The notes under the pieces were generated by a model. That model was not told the DNA's origin and did no database searches. It saw only the letters and a program-made list of their open reading frames with translations. 64,000 nucleotides of DNA, taken from the NCBI RefSeq assembly GCF_020423045.1, contig NZ_CP081943.1, positions 6,510,001 through 6,574,000 on the forward strand. Reading direction: 5' to 3'. The stretch comes from Pseudomonas sp. MM213 (GTDB taxonomy: Bacteria; Pseudomonadota; Gammaproteobacteria; Pseudomonadales; Pseudomonadaceae). Position numbers and translations under genes: made by a program. Numbering within the stretch: the first letter of the stretch is position 1; every line of letters begins with the position of its first letter. Below are positions 1-8,741 of the stretch, in pieces.

Positions 1-38
1 AAACCTTCGGCGGAAACGGTGTTGACGGTGACTGTCAT
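1..38 (-). CDS. 5' end of an off-window gene (unidentified)
   Basis: Reading the minus strand, an ATG at 38 is preceded by a GAGG sequence six bases upstream. It opens a frame beginning MTVTVNTVSAEGF that runs off the window at base 1. Only about 12 residues are visible, so no family can be named. The good ribosome-binding site and GC-rich codons suggest a true start. The gene would be transcribed in the same direction as the DUF3108 gene but is separated from it by the repeat element. Confidence 0.45.
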   Translation of the reverse strand, partial: MTVTVNTVSAEG

Positions 39-188
39 GGGGAACCTCGGCAGTAGAAATAGTCATTCGATCAAAAAAGGCCTTGAAGGTATAGAGCATT
101 CCTTCTTTGGCGCGTTCCACTTTCTTGCCGGGGGGGGACCTTGGTCCTGGTTTCGGGGCGAAGTCTGTGGCGTGCGATGGTTTTTGAT

Positions 189-442
189 GGTGTACATATC
201 CATTTCTGCGGTAACGGCCGCCATTGGTTTCGCTTTTACAGCGAGTCACTTGGAGAAGCGCCAAGTAACCAAGCGCTCTTGCCCCTTTCGTTCGGTGCCT
301 CGCCTAGGCTCGGCATGCCCTCGCTCCGGTCCTGCTCCGTGGGCCCGCCGCCATCGGCCATCCATGGCCGGGGGCGGCTAACCCGGCATCCATGCCGGGT
401 TGCCCACTGCGCAGAACCTGCGCTCGGCCTCTCGAGGGGGCG
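189..442 (+). repeat. Element 1, left 254-bp arm of long inverted repeat
   Basis: This 254-bp block recurs in inverted orientation at 825-1078 with roughly 95% identity, and again as both arms of element 2 near 25.76-26.68 kb. It contains at least three hairpins: AGCGC/GCGCT (257-261 with 273-277), CCGCC/GGCGG (348-352 with 373-377), and a 7-bp stem ACCCGGC/GCCGGGT at 381-400. Several overlapping open frames cross it, but they are shadows of the repeat. It holds no transposase. Confidence 0.9.
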
Positions 443-531
443 ACTACCGCCACAGCCGCCGAGGCGGCCTGAAAGCCGACCTGGCTCTTTGGTGCGCGCG
501 TTCCCTCATTCCGGATGTGCACACCGATCCC

Positions 532-623
532 CTGTAGGAGCCGGCTTGCTGGCGATGGTGCCCGTCCAGCCAATACATACGTCGACTGACCCACCGCTAT
601 CGCCAGCAAGCCGGCTCCTACAC
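532..623. repeat. REP doublet inside element 1 (first pair)
   Basis: Two facing copies of a TGTAGGAGCCGGCTTGCTGG-type palindrome (REPIN arrangement) sit in the centre of element 1. The matching pair in element 2 is at 26121-26211. Confidence 0.85.
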
Positions 624-650
624 GGGGATTGGGTTCACACGATTCAAAAT

Positions 651-751
651 TGTAGGAGCCAGCTTGCTGGCGATGGACGTCAACGATAACGCGGGCTGTC
701 TGAATGAACGCGTTGTCCAGACGTTTTTCGCCGGCAAGCCGGCTCCTACAG
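651..751. repeat. REP doublet inside element 1 (second pair)
   Basis: A second facing pair of REP palindromes, whose spacer (about 676-727) is nearly identical to the spacer of the matching pair in element 2 (26248-26349). Conservation of the spacer as well as the palindromes shows that the whole centre, not just the REPs, is shared between the two elements. Confidence 0.85.
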
Positions 752-824
752 GGATCGGCGTTTGCTTTTGATTTCCACCACTCATCAGGCCGAGCGTTAG
801 CTCGCCTTCCGCTTTTGATCTGAG

Positions 825-1078
825 CGCCCCCTCGAGAGGCCGAGGGGAGGTTCTGCGCAGTGGGCAACCCGGCATGGATGCCGGGTTAGCCGCGCACGGC
901 CAAGGATGGCCGATCGCGGCGGGCCCACGGAGCAGGACCGGAGCGAGGGTATGCCGAGCCTAGGCGAGGCACCGAACGAAAGGGGCAAGAGCGCTTGGTT
1001 ACTTGGCGCTTCTCCAAGTGACTCGCTGTAAAAGCGAAACCAATAGCAGCCGTAACCGCAGCAATGGATATGTACGCC
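825..1078 (-). repeat. Element 1, right 254-bp arm of long inverted repeat
   Basis: Inverted copy of the 189-442 arm and exactly the same length. It differs at about a dozen positions. One of these converts a CCGCC/GGCGG stem into CCGCG/CGCGG, so base pairing is kept. A single REP-like palindrome follows at about 1103-1137. Confidence 0.9.
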
Positions 1079-1163
1079 ACCAAAACCTCATAGCCTGACA
1101 CGCAGCCTTCGCCGGCAAGCCGGTCTCGCTCCTACAGGTTTGAGCCGCTACTTTTTCAAGTCG

Positions 1164-1194
1164 AAAAAAAACCCCGCATTGGCGGGGCTTTTTC
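1164..1194. terminator. Bidirectional Rho-independent terminator
   Basis: A run of A, a CCCCGC/GCGGGG stem with a short loop, and a run of T lie just past the stop of the DUF3108 gene on the minus strand. It reads as a terminator in both directions and separates that gene from element 1. Confidence 0.85.
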
Positions 1195-1207
1195 GTATCA
1201 CTGCGGA

Positions 1208-1921
1208 TCAGCTGCCTTTGACAGCCTTGCCGTTGACCTTGCCGTCCAGGAGCATGATGTTGTACTCCTTGCCGTCGGTCTCGACCTGTTGCAGGCGAAC
1301 CAGCAGGTAATCCCAATCCTTGGCGAACCACAGCACGGTGATGCGCTTGCTTTGTGTCGGGTCGCGCACGCGCTCGACCTTGATCGCGTCGATCTGGCCA
1401 GCCTTGGTGTCGACTTTTTCCGAACCCAGCACGCGGAAGTCATAAGTATCGACTTCACCATCATCGACCACCTGATAGCTCATGCTTTTCTTGCCGGCGG
1501 CCACGTCATGCTGCAGGGCCAACTGGTAAGTGGATTTGTCGACCATGCCGCGGTTGAGCGGGATCTTGACCGCGTCGCCGCGATCGGTGCCGGTGACCAT
1601 TTTGGTGGTCCAGTCGAAATCCAGGTCAGCCTTCTTGGCTTTGCCCAGGCCGCCGCGCTCAAAGTGGTAGGACTGTGGCAGCAGGGTGTCCTTGTCCAGG
1701 GTCAGGGTGCTTTCTTCGGTCAGGCTGGCAATCATCATCGATGCCTTGAAGCTGAGCTTCCAGACGCCGTTGGCTTCCTTGGTCAGGCTGCGCTCGGCGG
1801 TGCCGCTCATGGGCAGCTGCTTCCAGTCGGCGGTGTAGCTGGCGGAGAAGGGTTGAAGTTCCGCAGCCTGCGCGAAAGGCAGGGCAAGCAGAGCGCAAGC
1901 GAAGAGCAGGGCGCGACGCAT
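1208..1921 (-). CDS. DUF3108 domain-containing periplasmic protein
   Basis: 237 residues. Residues 1-19 are a signal peptide (MRRALLFACALLALPFAQA), so the mature protein should be periplasmic. The remainder matches my recollection of the DUF3108 family, a beta-rich domain of unknown function common next to purN in Pseudomonas. The start is supported by an AGGAG ribosome-binding site eight bases upstream on the minus strand. It lies 8 bp after purN on the same strand and probably belongs to the purM-purN transcription unit, which ends at the terminator at 1164-1194. I cannot assign a molecular function. Confidence 0.85.
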   Translation of the reverse strand: MRRALLFACALLALPFAQAAELQPFSASYTADWKQLPMSGTAERSLTKEANGVWKLSFKASMMIASLTEESTLTLDKDTLLPQSYHFERGGLGKAKKADLDFDWTTKMVTGTDRGDAVKIPLNRGMVDKSTYQLALQHDVAAGKKSMSYQVVDDGEVDTYDFRVLGSEKVDTKAGQIDAIKVERVRDPTQSKRITVLWFAKDWDYLLVRLQQVETDGKEYNIMLLDGKVNGKAVKGS

Positions 1922-1929
1922 AAAATCTC

Positions 1930-2580
1930 CTAGGTTCGAATCAAGTGGCCACTGGCCGCGAGTAACTTGCCATCCAGTAAAGCACCTTGTTCACCGAGTG
2001 ATAAGCGACCTTCGGCAAACCAGCGTACGGCCATCGGGTAGATAAGGTGTTCCTGGGTATGAACTCGCTGCGCCAGACTCTGCGGCGAATCGTGCAACTC
2101 TACCGGTATTACTGCCTGTACGACCAGTGGTCCGCCATCGAGTTCCTCGGTGACAAAGTGCACGGAACAGCCGTGTTCAGTGTCGCCGGCCTCCAGCGCG
2201 CGCTGATGAGTGTGTAACCCTTTGTATTTGGGCAGCAGCGAGGGATGGATGTTGAGCAGGCGACCCGCGTAGTGACGCACGAAATCAGCGCTCAGGATGC
2301 GCATGAAACCGGCCAGGACCACGAGTTTGGGATTGAAAGCGTCGATCAGTTCGATCAGCGCGGCATCGAAGGCTTCGCGGCCTTCGAAAGCCTTGTGATC
2401 CAGCGAGCGGGTGTCGATACCCGCCTCCCTGGCGCGTTGCAGGCCGTAGGCGTCGGCGCGGTTGGAAATCACCGCAGCGATGCGGACCGGGCTGTCGCCG
2501 GTCCGCGTGCTGTCGATCAAGGCCTGCAAGTTACTGCCGGTGCCGGACAGCAGCACCACCACATCACAGGTGACGGACAT
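1930..2580 (-). CDS. purN: Phosphoribosylglycinamide formyltransferase
   Basis: 216 residues. PurN transfers a formyl group from 10-formyltetrahydrofolate to GAR, the third step of purine synthesis. The SGTGSN phosphate-binding loop is at residues 12-17. The NIHPSLLP motif near residue 106 carries the catalytic Asn and His, and a downstream Asp completes the site. A longer frame extends 25 residues upstream, but the ATG at 2580 overlaps the purM stop (TAATG) and begins at the family's normal N-terminus ([10 protein letters not shown]), so I chose it. The overlap implies translational coupling to purM. Confidence 0.96.
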   Translation of the reverse strand: MSVTCDVVVLLSGTGSNLQALIDSTRTGDSPVRIAAVISNRADAYGLQRAREAGIDTRSLDHKAFEGREAFDAALIELIDAFNPKLVVLAGFMRILSADFVRHYAGRLLNIHPSLLPKYKGLHTHQRALEAGDTEHGCSVHFVTEELDGGPLVVQAVIPVELHDSPQSLAQRVHTQEHLIYPMAVRWFAEGRLSLGEQGALLDGKLLAASGHLIRT

Positions 2581-3638
2581 TAATGAGCCTTGAGGTTCTT
2601 TAGTTCTACCTGGGCCGCGCCTTCGGCAGCGGTGGCGATCTGACCAATGACCCAAGGCTGCTCGCCAGCTTCACGCAGTACGTTCAGCGCGGTTTCAACG
2701 TGCTCTTGAGCCACGCAGATCACCATGCCGACGCCGCAGTTCAGTACGCGGTGCATTTCGTTTTCGTCGACGTTGCCTTTCTCTTGCAGCCAGTCGAACA
2801 CGGCAGGGCGGTTCCAGCTCGCCACGTCAACCACCGCTTGAGCGCCTTTCGGCAGTACACGCGGGATGTTGTCCAGCAGGCCGCCACCGGTGATGTGGGC
2901 CATGGCTTTGACCGCGCCGGTCTCCTTGATCAGCTTCAACAGCGGCTTCACGTAGATGCGGGTCGGGGCCATCAGCAGGTCGGTCAGCGGTTTGCCGTCG
3001 AGCTGGATGTTTTCGATGTCGGCACCCGACACTTCGATGATCTTGCGGATCAGCGAGTAGCCGTTGGAGTGCGGGCCGGAAGACGGCAGGGCGAGCAGGG
3101 CATCGCCGGCAGCGACTTTCGAACCGTCGATGATTTCGGATTTCTCCACGACGCCGACGCAGAAACCGGCCAGGTCGTAGTCTTCGCCTTCGTACATGCC
3201 AGGCATTTCAGCGGTTTCGCCGCCGACCAGGGAGCAGCCGGACAGTTCGCAGCCTGCGCCGATACCGGTCACGACCTGGGTCGCGGTTTCGACGTTGAGT
3301 TTGCCGGTGGCGTAGTAGTCGAGGAAGAACAACGGCTCGGCGCCGCAGACCACCAGGTCGTTCACGCACATGGCGACCAGGTCGATGCCGATGCTGTCGT
3401 GTTTGTTCAGGTTCAGCGCCAGGCGCAGCTTGGTGCCGACGCCGTCGGTGCCGGAAACCAGCACAGGCTGCTTGTAGCCGGCCGGGATTTCGCAGAGGGC
3501 GCCGAAACCGCCCAGGCCGCCCATGACTTCCGGGCGCGCAGTGCGCTTGGCGACGCTCTTGATGCGTTCGACCAATGCTTCACCGGCGTCGATGTCTACA
3601 CCGGCGTCCTTGTAGCTCAGGGAGGGTTGCTTGCTCAT
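2580..3638 (-). CDS. purM: Phosphoribosylformylglycinamidine cyclo-ligase (AIR synthetase)
   Basis: 352 residues, the usual size. PurM closes the imidazole ring of AIR using ATP, the fifth step of purine synthesis, in the cytoplasm. The N-terminal DAGVDI motif, GTDGVGTKL, a GGETAEMPG segment and a GPHSNGYSL segment are all present and typical. It is followed directly by purN with a one-base overlap and is divergent from the DUF2066 gene, the same arrangement as in other pseudomonads. The 385-bp divergent gap should hold its promoter. I found no clear PurR-like operator. Confidence 0.97.
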   Translation of the reverse strand: MSKQPSLSYKDAGVDIDAGEALVERIKSVAKRTARPEVMGGLGGFGALCEIPAGYKQPVLVSGTDGVGTKLRLALNLNKHDSIGIDLVAMCVNDLVVCGAEPLFFLDYYATGKLNVETATQVVTGIGAGCELSGCSLVGGETAEMPGMYEGEDYDLAGFCVGVVEKSEIIDGSKVAAGDALLALPSSGPHSNGYSLIRKIIEVSGADIENIQLDGKPLTDLLMAPTRIYVKPLLKLIKETGAVKAMAHITGGGLLDNIPRVLPKGAQAVVDVASWNRPAVFDWLQEKGNVDENEMHRVLNCGVGMVICVAQEHVETALNVLREAGEQPWVIGQIATAAEGAAQVELKNLKAH

Positions 3639-4023
3639 GATCCAGGCCTTTAGGGGGGATTCAGGGGTAACGACCGGGTCCAGTGGGGCTGTCGGAACAG
3701 ACGAAGGCGAGTGCCATGCGCGCTATTCCGACACTGCCCGGCTGTTGCCGGTCTGCGAAGGCGCGCGATTTTATCAGGCTTGAGGGGCAGCGGCCATCCT
3801 CAGGCCGACAGCAGGGGCATATCGATACAAAAAAACCGTAATTGCCCGTGTTGGTCGTCTCCCGCTTGGCTGTATAAGGTATCGCGATTAACCGTCTATC
3901 GTTATGGCAGTGCGAAAAACTTAACCGGGACGTGTGAATGTTTTGCGTCGGGCGATGGTCACAGCCTTGCTCGATTGTCTTCATGCGGTCAGTTCCAGCC
4001 GCTCTTGTCGTCAGGAATCCTCC
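3639..4023. promoter_or_regulatory. Divergent intergenic region between purM and the DUF2066 gene
   Basis: 385 bp without a convincing gene. It must carry promoters in both directions. On the plus strand a TTGGTC...TATAAG pair near 3850-3880 is a possible sigma-70 promoter, but it is weak. Open frames crossing the region lack ribosome-binding sites. Confidence 0.4.
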
Positions 4024-5082
4024 ATGCGTTTTTTCAGATCATTGTTTGTGGGTTGTTTGTCCCTGGTCAGCCTGGCGAGTCATGCTGAAACCGTAAAAGG
4101 CCTTTATCAGGTGCGCGAGCCAGTCACCAGTCAGGCGCCTGAAGAGCGCGATCAAGCCACCCAGCGCGCGCTCGACACGCTGGTATTGCGCCTGACCGGA
4201 GACCCCAAGGCGGCGCAAAGTCCGGGGTTGGCGGCCGTCCGCAAGGACCCGCAGCAGATCATCAGTCAGTACGGCTTCGACGCCGGCCCGCCGGAAGTGC
4301 TGAAAGTCGATTTCGATCCGACCTCCACCGAACAGGCGTTGCGCCGTGCCGGGCTGTCGCTGTGGGGGGCGAACCGGCCGTCGATCCTCGGTTGGTGGTT
4401 GAATGATTCCGCCGAAGGTTCGAGTCTGGTCGGTGATGGCCAGGCCGCTGCTGCGCCGCTACGTCGTGCCGCACAGCATCGTGGTCTGCCGCTGCGTCTG
4501 CCATTGGCGGACTTGAGTGAACAATTGGTCGCCACTGCACCGAATCTGGAAGGTACGGATGCAGCGCCACTGCGCGGTGCATCGGAGCGTTACAACGCCG
4601 ATGCCTTGCTGGCGGTGCATGCGCGGGAGGAGGGCGGTCAGTGGCAGGCCAAATGGCATTTGTGGCTGGGCGATCAGAAGGAGGCGGGCAGCGTGCAGGG
4701 CGCGGATCAGGCCGCTGTGGCTGACGCGGTGCTGCTGGCGGTCAGTCAGCGTCTGGCGCCACGGTTTGTGGTCAAGCCAGGTGCTTCGGGTGAGCAATTG
4801 CTGGAAGTGCAAGGCATGAATCTGGAGCACTATGCAACGCTGGGGCGTTTGCTTGAGCCGTTTGGCGCGCGTCTGCAAAGTGTTGACGGTAACCGTATTC
4901 TCTACCGGGTCAATGGCAGTGCCGAGCAGTTGCGCTCGCAGTTGTCGCTGGCGAAGTTGCAGGAGGTTCCGGCGGGTGAGGCGCCGGCTCCGACGGTGCC
5001 TGTCCAGCCGGTGGCCCAGGGTTCGGCGCCCGCTGTTGCGCCAGCGCCTGCACCGGTGCCGCAACTGCGTTTCCGTTGGTAA
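4024..5082 (+). CDS. DUF2066 domain-containing protein
   Basis: 352 residues. Residues 1-20 form a signal peptide (MRFFRSLFVGCLSLVSLASH), so the product is exported. The body resembles DUF2066, a gammaproteobacterial family of unknown function that regularly sits beside purM. The C-terminus (about residues 315-345) is a Pro/Ala-rich low-complexity tail ending in PQLRFRW. The frame is open 90 bp further upstream, but the ATG at 4024 has a ribosome-binding site (AGGAATCC) and creates the signal peptide. The next gene starts 38 bp downstream and is probably cotranscribed. Confidence 0.85.
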   Translation: MRFFRSLFVGCLSLVSLASHAETVKGLYQVREPVTSQAPEERDQATQRALDTLVLRLTGDPKAAQSPGLAAVRKDPQQIISQYGFDAGPPEVLKVDFDPTSTEQALRRAGLSLWGANRPSILGWWLNDSAEGSSLVGDGQAAAAPLRRAAQHRGLPLRLPLADLSEQLVATAPNLEGTDAAPLRGASERYNADALLAVHAREEGGQWQAKWHLWLGDQKEAGSVQGADQAAVADAVLLAVSQRLAPRFVVKPGASGEQLLEVQGMNLEHYATLGRLLEPFGARLQSVDGNRILYRVNGSAEQLRSQLSLAKLQEVPAGEAPAPTVPVQPVAQGSAPAVAPAPAPVPQLRFRW

Positions 5083-5120
5083 GGTTTTCTTTCTTTATAT
5101 AGATGGATATGGAGTGGTAC

Positions 5121-6194
5121 ATGGCCGATACGCGGCGTTGGTTCTGGTTGGGTGGAGTGGTTCTGCTCTGCGCGTTTATCTGGCTGTTGCATCCGATTTT
5201 GACGCCGTTCCTGGTGGCGCTGTTGTTGGCCTACTTGTTCGACCCGCTGGTGGATCGCCTGGAAAAGGCCGGGCTCTCGCGGACCTGGGGCGTGGTGGCG
5301 GTGTTCGCGTTGTTCTCTTTGATTTTCACCACGTTGCTGCTGGTGCTGGTGCCGATGCTCGCCAAGCAGTTGTTCCGCTTGTATGAGCTGGCGCCACAGA
5401 TGCTCGACTGGTTGCAGCACACTGCATTGCCGTGGGCGCAATCGAAGTTCGGGTTATCGGATGGCTTCTGGAAATTCGACAAGCTCAAGGCGGCAATCAG
5501 CGAACACATGGGCCAGACCACCGACATTGTCGGCATGGTGTTGAGTCAGGCGACCGCTTCCGGCCTTGCGTTGATCGGTTGGCTGGCCAATCTGGTGCTG
5601 ATCCCGGTGGTGAGCTTTTACCTGCTGCGGGACTGGGACGTGATGATGGCCAAGATCCGCAGCCTGTTGCCCCGCGCTCGTGAAGAGCGCGTCGTGATTC
5701 TGGCCGGCGAATGCCATGAAGTGCTGGGGGCGTTCGTACGCGGGCAGCTGCTGGTCATGGTGGCGCTGGGTGTGATCTATTCGGCGGGCCTGATGCTGGT
5801 AGGGCTCGAGCTGGGGTTGCTGATCGGGATGATCGCCGGTCTGGCGGCGATTGTGCCGTACATGGGGTTTGTCATCGGGATTGGCGCGGCGTTGATTGCC
5901 GGTCTGTTCCAGTTTGGTGGCGACCTGTACCCGATGATTGGCATCGTTGCGGTGTTCATGGTCGGCCAGGCGCTGGAAGGCATGGTGCTGACGCCGTTGC
6001 TGGTGGGCGACCGGATCGGCCTGCATCCGGTGGCGGTGATCTTTGCGATTTTGGCCGGCGGTGAACTGTTCGGTTTTACCGGCGTGCTGCTGGCGCTCCC
6101 GGTGGCGGCGGTGATCATGGTGCTGGTGCGCCATGTGCATGATTTGTATAAAGATTCTGATATCTACAGTGGCGTCGATGAACCTGAGCTGTAA
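5121..6194 (+). CDS. AI-2E family (PerM-type) inner-membrane transporter
   Basis: 357 residues with about seven to eight hydrophobic segments, starting with WFWLGGVVLLCAFIWLL. The large polar region between the early and late membrane segments and the late segment around LLALPVAAVIMVL fit the AI-2E/PerM permease family. Members have been linked to autoinducer-2 export or ion antiport, but the substrate cannot be read from sequence. I chose the ATG at 5121 because GGAG lies nine bases upstream; an in-frame ATG at 5103 has no good ribosome-binding site. In this genus it lies between the DUF2066 gene and hda. Confidence 0.85.
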   Translation: MADTRRWFWLGGVVLLCAFIWLLHPILTPFLVALLLAYLFDPLVDRLEKAGLSRTWGVVAVFALFSLIFTTLLLVLVPMLAKQLFRLYELAPQMLDWLQHTALPWAQSKFGLSDGFWKFDKLKAAISEHMGQTTDIVGMVLSQATASGLALIGWLANLVLIPVVSFYLLRDWDVMMAKIRSLLPRAREERVVILAGECHEVLGAFVRGQLLVMVALGVIYSAGLMLVGLELGLLIGMIAGLAAIVPYMGFVIGIGAALIAGLFQFGGDLYPMIGIVAVFMVGQALEGMVLTPLLVGDRIGLHPVAVIFAILAGGELFGFTGVLLALPVAAVIMVLVRHVHDLYKDSDIYSGVDEPEL

Positions 6195-6424
6195 GGTTCG
6201 CTGATGACCCATCGCGGGCGGCCTGGTTCAGTACCAGGCTGGCCCGCATCCCTTGCGTGGCTGTCACATGCGCCGCCAAAGAAACAGTCATAAAACCGGT
6301 GCGATAACGCAAACCTTTGATTTTGCTTATGGTCTGTCGCATTGTGCGGTCAGCGTCACGGGTATAAACTTCGCAAACTTTACACAGAGGCCACTAACGG
6401 TTCCTTTGGAACTGTTCAGTCAGC

Positions 6425-7129
6425 ATGAAACCGATTCAGCTGCCCCTAGGTGTGCGTCTGCGTGATGACGCTACCTTTATCAATTACTACCCAGGCGCCA
6501 ATGCCGCTGCACTCGGCTATGTCGAGCGGCTTTGCGAAGCCGACGCCGGCTGGACCGAAAGCCTGATTTATCTCTGGGGCAAGGACGGGGTAGGGCGTAC
6601 GCATCTGCTGCAGGCGGCCTGTCTGCGCTTTGAACAGTTGGGGGAGCCGGCGGTGTACCTGCCGTTGGCCGAGCTGCTGGATCGCGGTATCGAAATCCTC
6701 GACAACCTCGAACAATACGAACTGGTCTGCCTCGACGACTTGCAAGCGGTTGCCGGGCGCGCGGATTGGGAAGAGGCGTTGTTCCATCTGTTCAATCGCC
6801 TGCGTGACAGCGGTCGGCGTTTGCTGATTGCGGCATCGACCTCGCCGCGCGAATTGCCGGTGAAGCTGGCGGACCTGAAATCCCGTCTGACCCTGGCGCT
6901 GATCTTCCAGATGCGTCCGCTGTCCGACGAAGACAAATTGCGTGCCTTGCAACTGCGTGCATCCCGTCGCGGCCTGCACCTGACCGACGAAGTCGGGCAT
7001 TTTATTTTGACTCGCGGTACTCGCAGCATGAGCGCGTTGTTCGAGCTGCTTGAGCGTCTCGATCAGGCCTCCCTTCAAGCTCAACGCAAGCTGACCATTC
7101 CGTTCCTGAAAGAAACGTTGGGCTGGTAA
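6425..7129 (+). CDS. hda: DnaA regulatory inactivator Hda
   Basis: 234 residues. Hda is an AAA+ protein that binds the DNA-loaded sliding clamp and stimulates ATP hydrolysis by DnaA, preventing over-initiation of replication. The N-terminal QLPLGVRL segment is the clamp-binding motif. A Walker A-like GKDGVGRTHL occurs near residues 55-64 and a Walker B-like LVCLDDLQ near 100. There is no DnaA domain IV, which distinguishes it from DnaA. A TATAAA-type -10 element lies about 55 bp upstream. Confidence 0.95.
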   Translation: MKPIQLPLGVRLRDDATFINYYPGANAAALGYVERLCEADAGWTESLIYLWGKDGVGRTHLLQAACLRFEQLGEPAVYLPLAELLDRGIEILDNLEQYELVCLDDLQAVAGRADWEEALFHLFNRLRDSGRRLLIAASTSPRELPVKLADLKSRLTLALIFQMRPLSDEDKLRALQLRASRRGLHLTDEVGHFILTRGTRSMSALFELLERLDQASLQAQRKLTIPFLKETLGW

Positions 7130-7342
7130 GGCCCAGGTTTTTCAGGGGCTGCGGCATATTTCAGGCGCCACAAAATCCGCTTTCCTGCACGGGGCAGGCT
7201 GCGCGAGCGTCTAAATGGGGCTTAAGCGCTTAGATGTAAACGCGAAACCAAGAAGTCACATAAAGTTCGATTGAATTTGCAAATGAGGTTGATAGCGGGC
7301 ATAGTCTCGGCTTCTTTACAACTATCAGCCACGGTCGTGCCC

Positions 7343-7969
7343 ATGCTAAATCGCTTCGCACCCCTCGTGCCTCTCGCACTCGTCACCCTGTTGTTCGGTT
7401 GCGCTGCTCACTCTCCAGTGTCCCAGCAAGAGCAACAACAGCAGGTTAAAAATTCAGTTACTGCGCAATCTTCTTCCGTTCTTTTCCAGGAAGAGCTGGC
7501 CACCGATAAAGAACTGGCAGACTTCGCCGACGGCAAGTCCTACCAGCTTCCGGTTCTGGCCGACAGCATCCTCGAGCGTGGCATGTCCTTGATCGGTACC
7601 CGTTACCGTTTCGGCGGCACCTCCGAGGCTGGCTTCGATTGCAGCGGCTTCATCGGTTACCTGTTTCGTGAAGAGGCCGGCATGAACCTGCCGCGTTCCA
7701 CTCGCGAAATGATCAACGTTGACGCGCCACTGGTTTCCCGTAGCGCGCTCAAGCCGGGCGATCTACTGTTCTTCGCCACCAATGGTCGCCGCGGTCGTGT
7801 CAGTCACGCCGGGATCTACCTGGGTGACAACCAGTTCATCCACTCCAGCAGCCGCAAAAGCGGTGGTGTCCGGGTCGATAGCCTGGGCGACAGCTACTGG
7901 AGCAAAACCTTCATCGAAGCCAAGCGCGCACTTGCGATGGCCCCGACCGTGGTCACTGCACGCAAGTAA
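7343..7969 (+). CDS. NlpC/P60 family lipoprotein peptidase (first of tandem pair)
   Basis: 208 residues. The N-terminus MLNRFAPLVPLALVTLLFGC contains a lipobox (LFGC), so it is a predicted lipoprotein. The NlpC/P60 domain occupies about residues 80-200. It has the catalytic Cys in FDCSGF, His in SHAGIY and a second polar residue in FIHSSS. Such enzymes cleave the gamma-D-Glu-mDAP bond or act in peptidoglycan remodelling. The open frame begins at 7271, but the ATG at 7343 yields the proper lipoprotein signal. It is paralogous to the gene at 8190. Confidence 0.9.
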   Translation: MLNRFAPLVPLALVTLLFGCAAHSPVSQQEQQQQVKNSVTAQSSSVLFQEELATDKELADFADGKSYQLPVLADSILERGMSLIGTRYRFGGTSEAGFDCSGFIGYLFREEAGMNLPRSTREMINVDAPLVSRSALKPGDLLFFATNGRRGRVSHAGIYLGDNQFIHSSSRKSGGVRVDSLGDSYWSKTFIEAKRALAMAPTVVTARK

Positions 7970-8049
7970 TTGTCCAGCCTGTCGCCACATCAGTGGCGGC
8001 AACGGCCTCTCTGCAACAGAGTAGGCGGACAGTTTGTAAGGCGAACTTA

Positions 8050-8095
8050 AAGTCTTACTTGAAGTTTGCCGCGTACCCGCTAGAATCCTGATCTA
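8050..8095 (+). promoter_or_regulatory. Probable sigma-70 promoter for the second NlpC/P60 gene
   Basis: TTGAAG and TAGAAT separated by 16 bp lie just upstream of the hairpin at 8105-8138. If used, transcription would start before that hairpin, which could then act as an attenuator or 5' stabiliser. Confidence 0.4.
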
Positions 8096-8104
8096 TTATT
8101 GATG

Positions 8105-8138
8105 GCAAACCGCCTGCGTCCTGCGCAGGCGGTTTTCT
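8105..8138 (+). terminator. Rho-independent terminator-like hairpin
   Basis: AACCGCCTGCG pairs with TGCGCAGGCGGTT around a three-base loop and is followed by a T-rich tract. It most simply ends the upstream NlpC/P60 transcript, although it lies 135 bp after that gene and 52 bp before the next. Confidence 0.75.
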
Positions 8139-8189
8139 TTTCTGCCTTTCCGGTGGAAAAAGCCGCAGCCAGATCAGGATGTTCTGCTT

Positions 8190-8726
8190 ATGACGATGTC
8201 GGCCCGCCTCGCACTCATGTTCTTCGCAGCGCTGCTCAGTGCCTGCGCCAGCCGCACACCGCCACCTGCGCCGGTGGTTCGCGCACCCATTGTCTTCGGC
8301 TCCGCGCAACCCTTTTCGCCTGAGGCGGAAGACGTGTTGTTTCGCGCCTTGGGCCTCGTGGGCACGCCTTATCGCTGGGGCGGCAATACGCCAGATTCCG
8401 GGTTCGATTGCAGCGGTCTGATCGGTTATGTCTACCGTGACGTGACGGGCATTTCCCTGCCACGCACCACGCGCGAGATGATCAGCATGCAGGCAGCCAA
8501 TGTCGGCAAGGAAGGCTTGCAAACCGGCGACCTGGTTTTCTTCGCCACCAATGGCGGCTCCCAGGTCAGCCATGCCGGGATCTACGTTGGCGAAGGTCGT
8601 TTCGTCCATGCGCCAGCCACTGGCGGCACGGTGAAGCTCGACAGCTTGTCCAAAGCGTATTGGCAGAAAGCTTACCTGAGCGCCAAGCGTGTTCTGCAAC
8701 CCGAGCATCTGGCGCGTAACCCCTAG
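8190..8726 (+). CDS. NlpC/P60 family lipoprotein peptidase (second of tandem pair)
   Basis: 178 residues. The N-terminus carries a lipoprotein signal ending in LLSAC. The NlpC/P60 domain follows, with catalytic Cys in FDCSGL, His in SHAGIY and a third site in FVHAPA. The core is clearly homologous to the protein encoded at 7343-7969 (shared RYRFGG/PYRWGG, ISLPRTTREMI-type and GDLLFFATNG segments), so the two arose by tandem duplication. It lacks the longer Gln-rich linker of its neighbour. An in-frame ATG two codons later is an alternative start. The next gene begins 15 bp downstream. Confidence 0.9.
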   Translation: MTMSARLALMFFAALLSACASRTPPPAPVVRAPIVFGSAQPFSPEAEDVLFRALGLVGTPYRWGGNTPDSGFDCSGLIGYVYRDVTGISLPRTTREMISMQAANVGKEGLQTGDLVFFATNGGSQVSHAGIYVGEGRFVHAPATGGTVKLDSLSKAYWQKAYLSAKRVLQPEHLARNP

Positions 8727-8741
8727 TTCGCAGAGGTCGTC

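Noticed and set aside
141..1101. Several overlapping open frames across element 1 with products rich in Arg, Pro and Ser
   Set aside because: They run on both strands through the same inverted repeat, recur in element 2, and lack ribosome-binding sites and normal codon bias. They are translations of the repeat.
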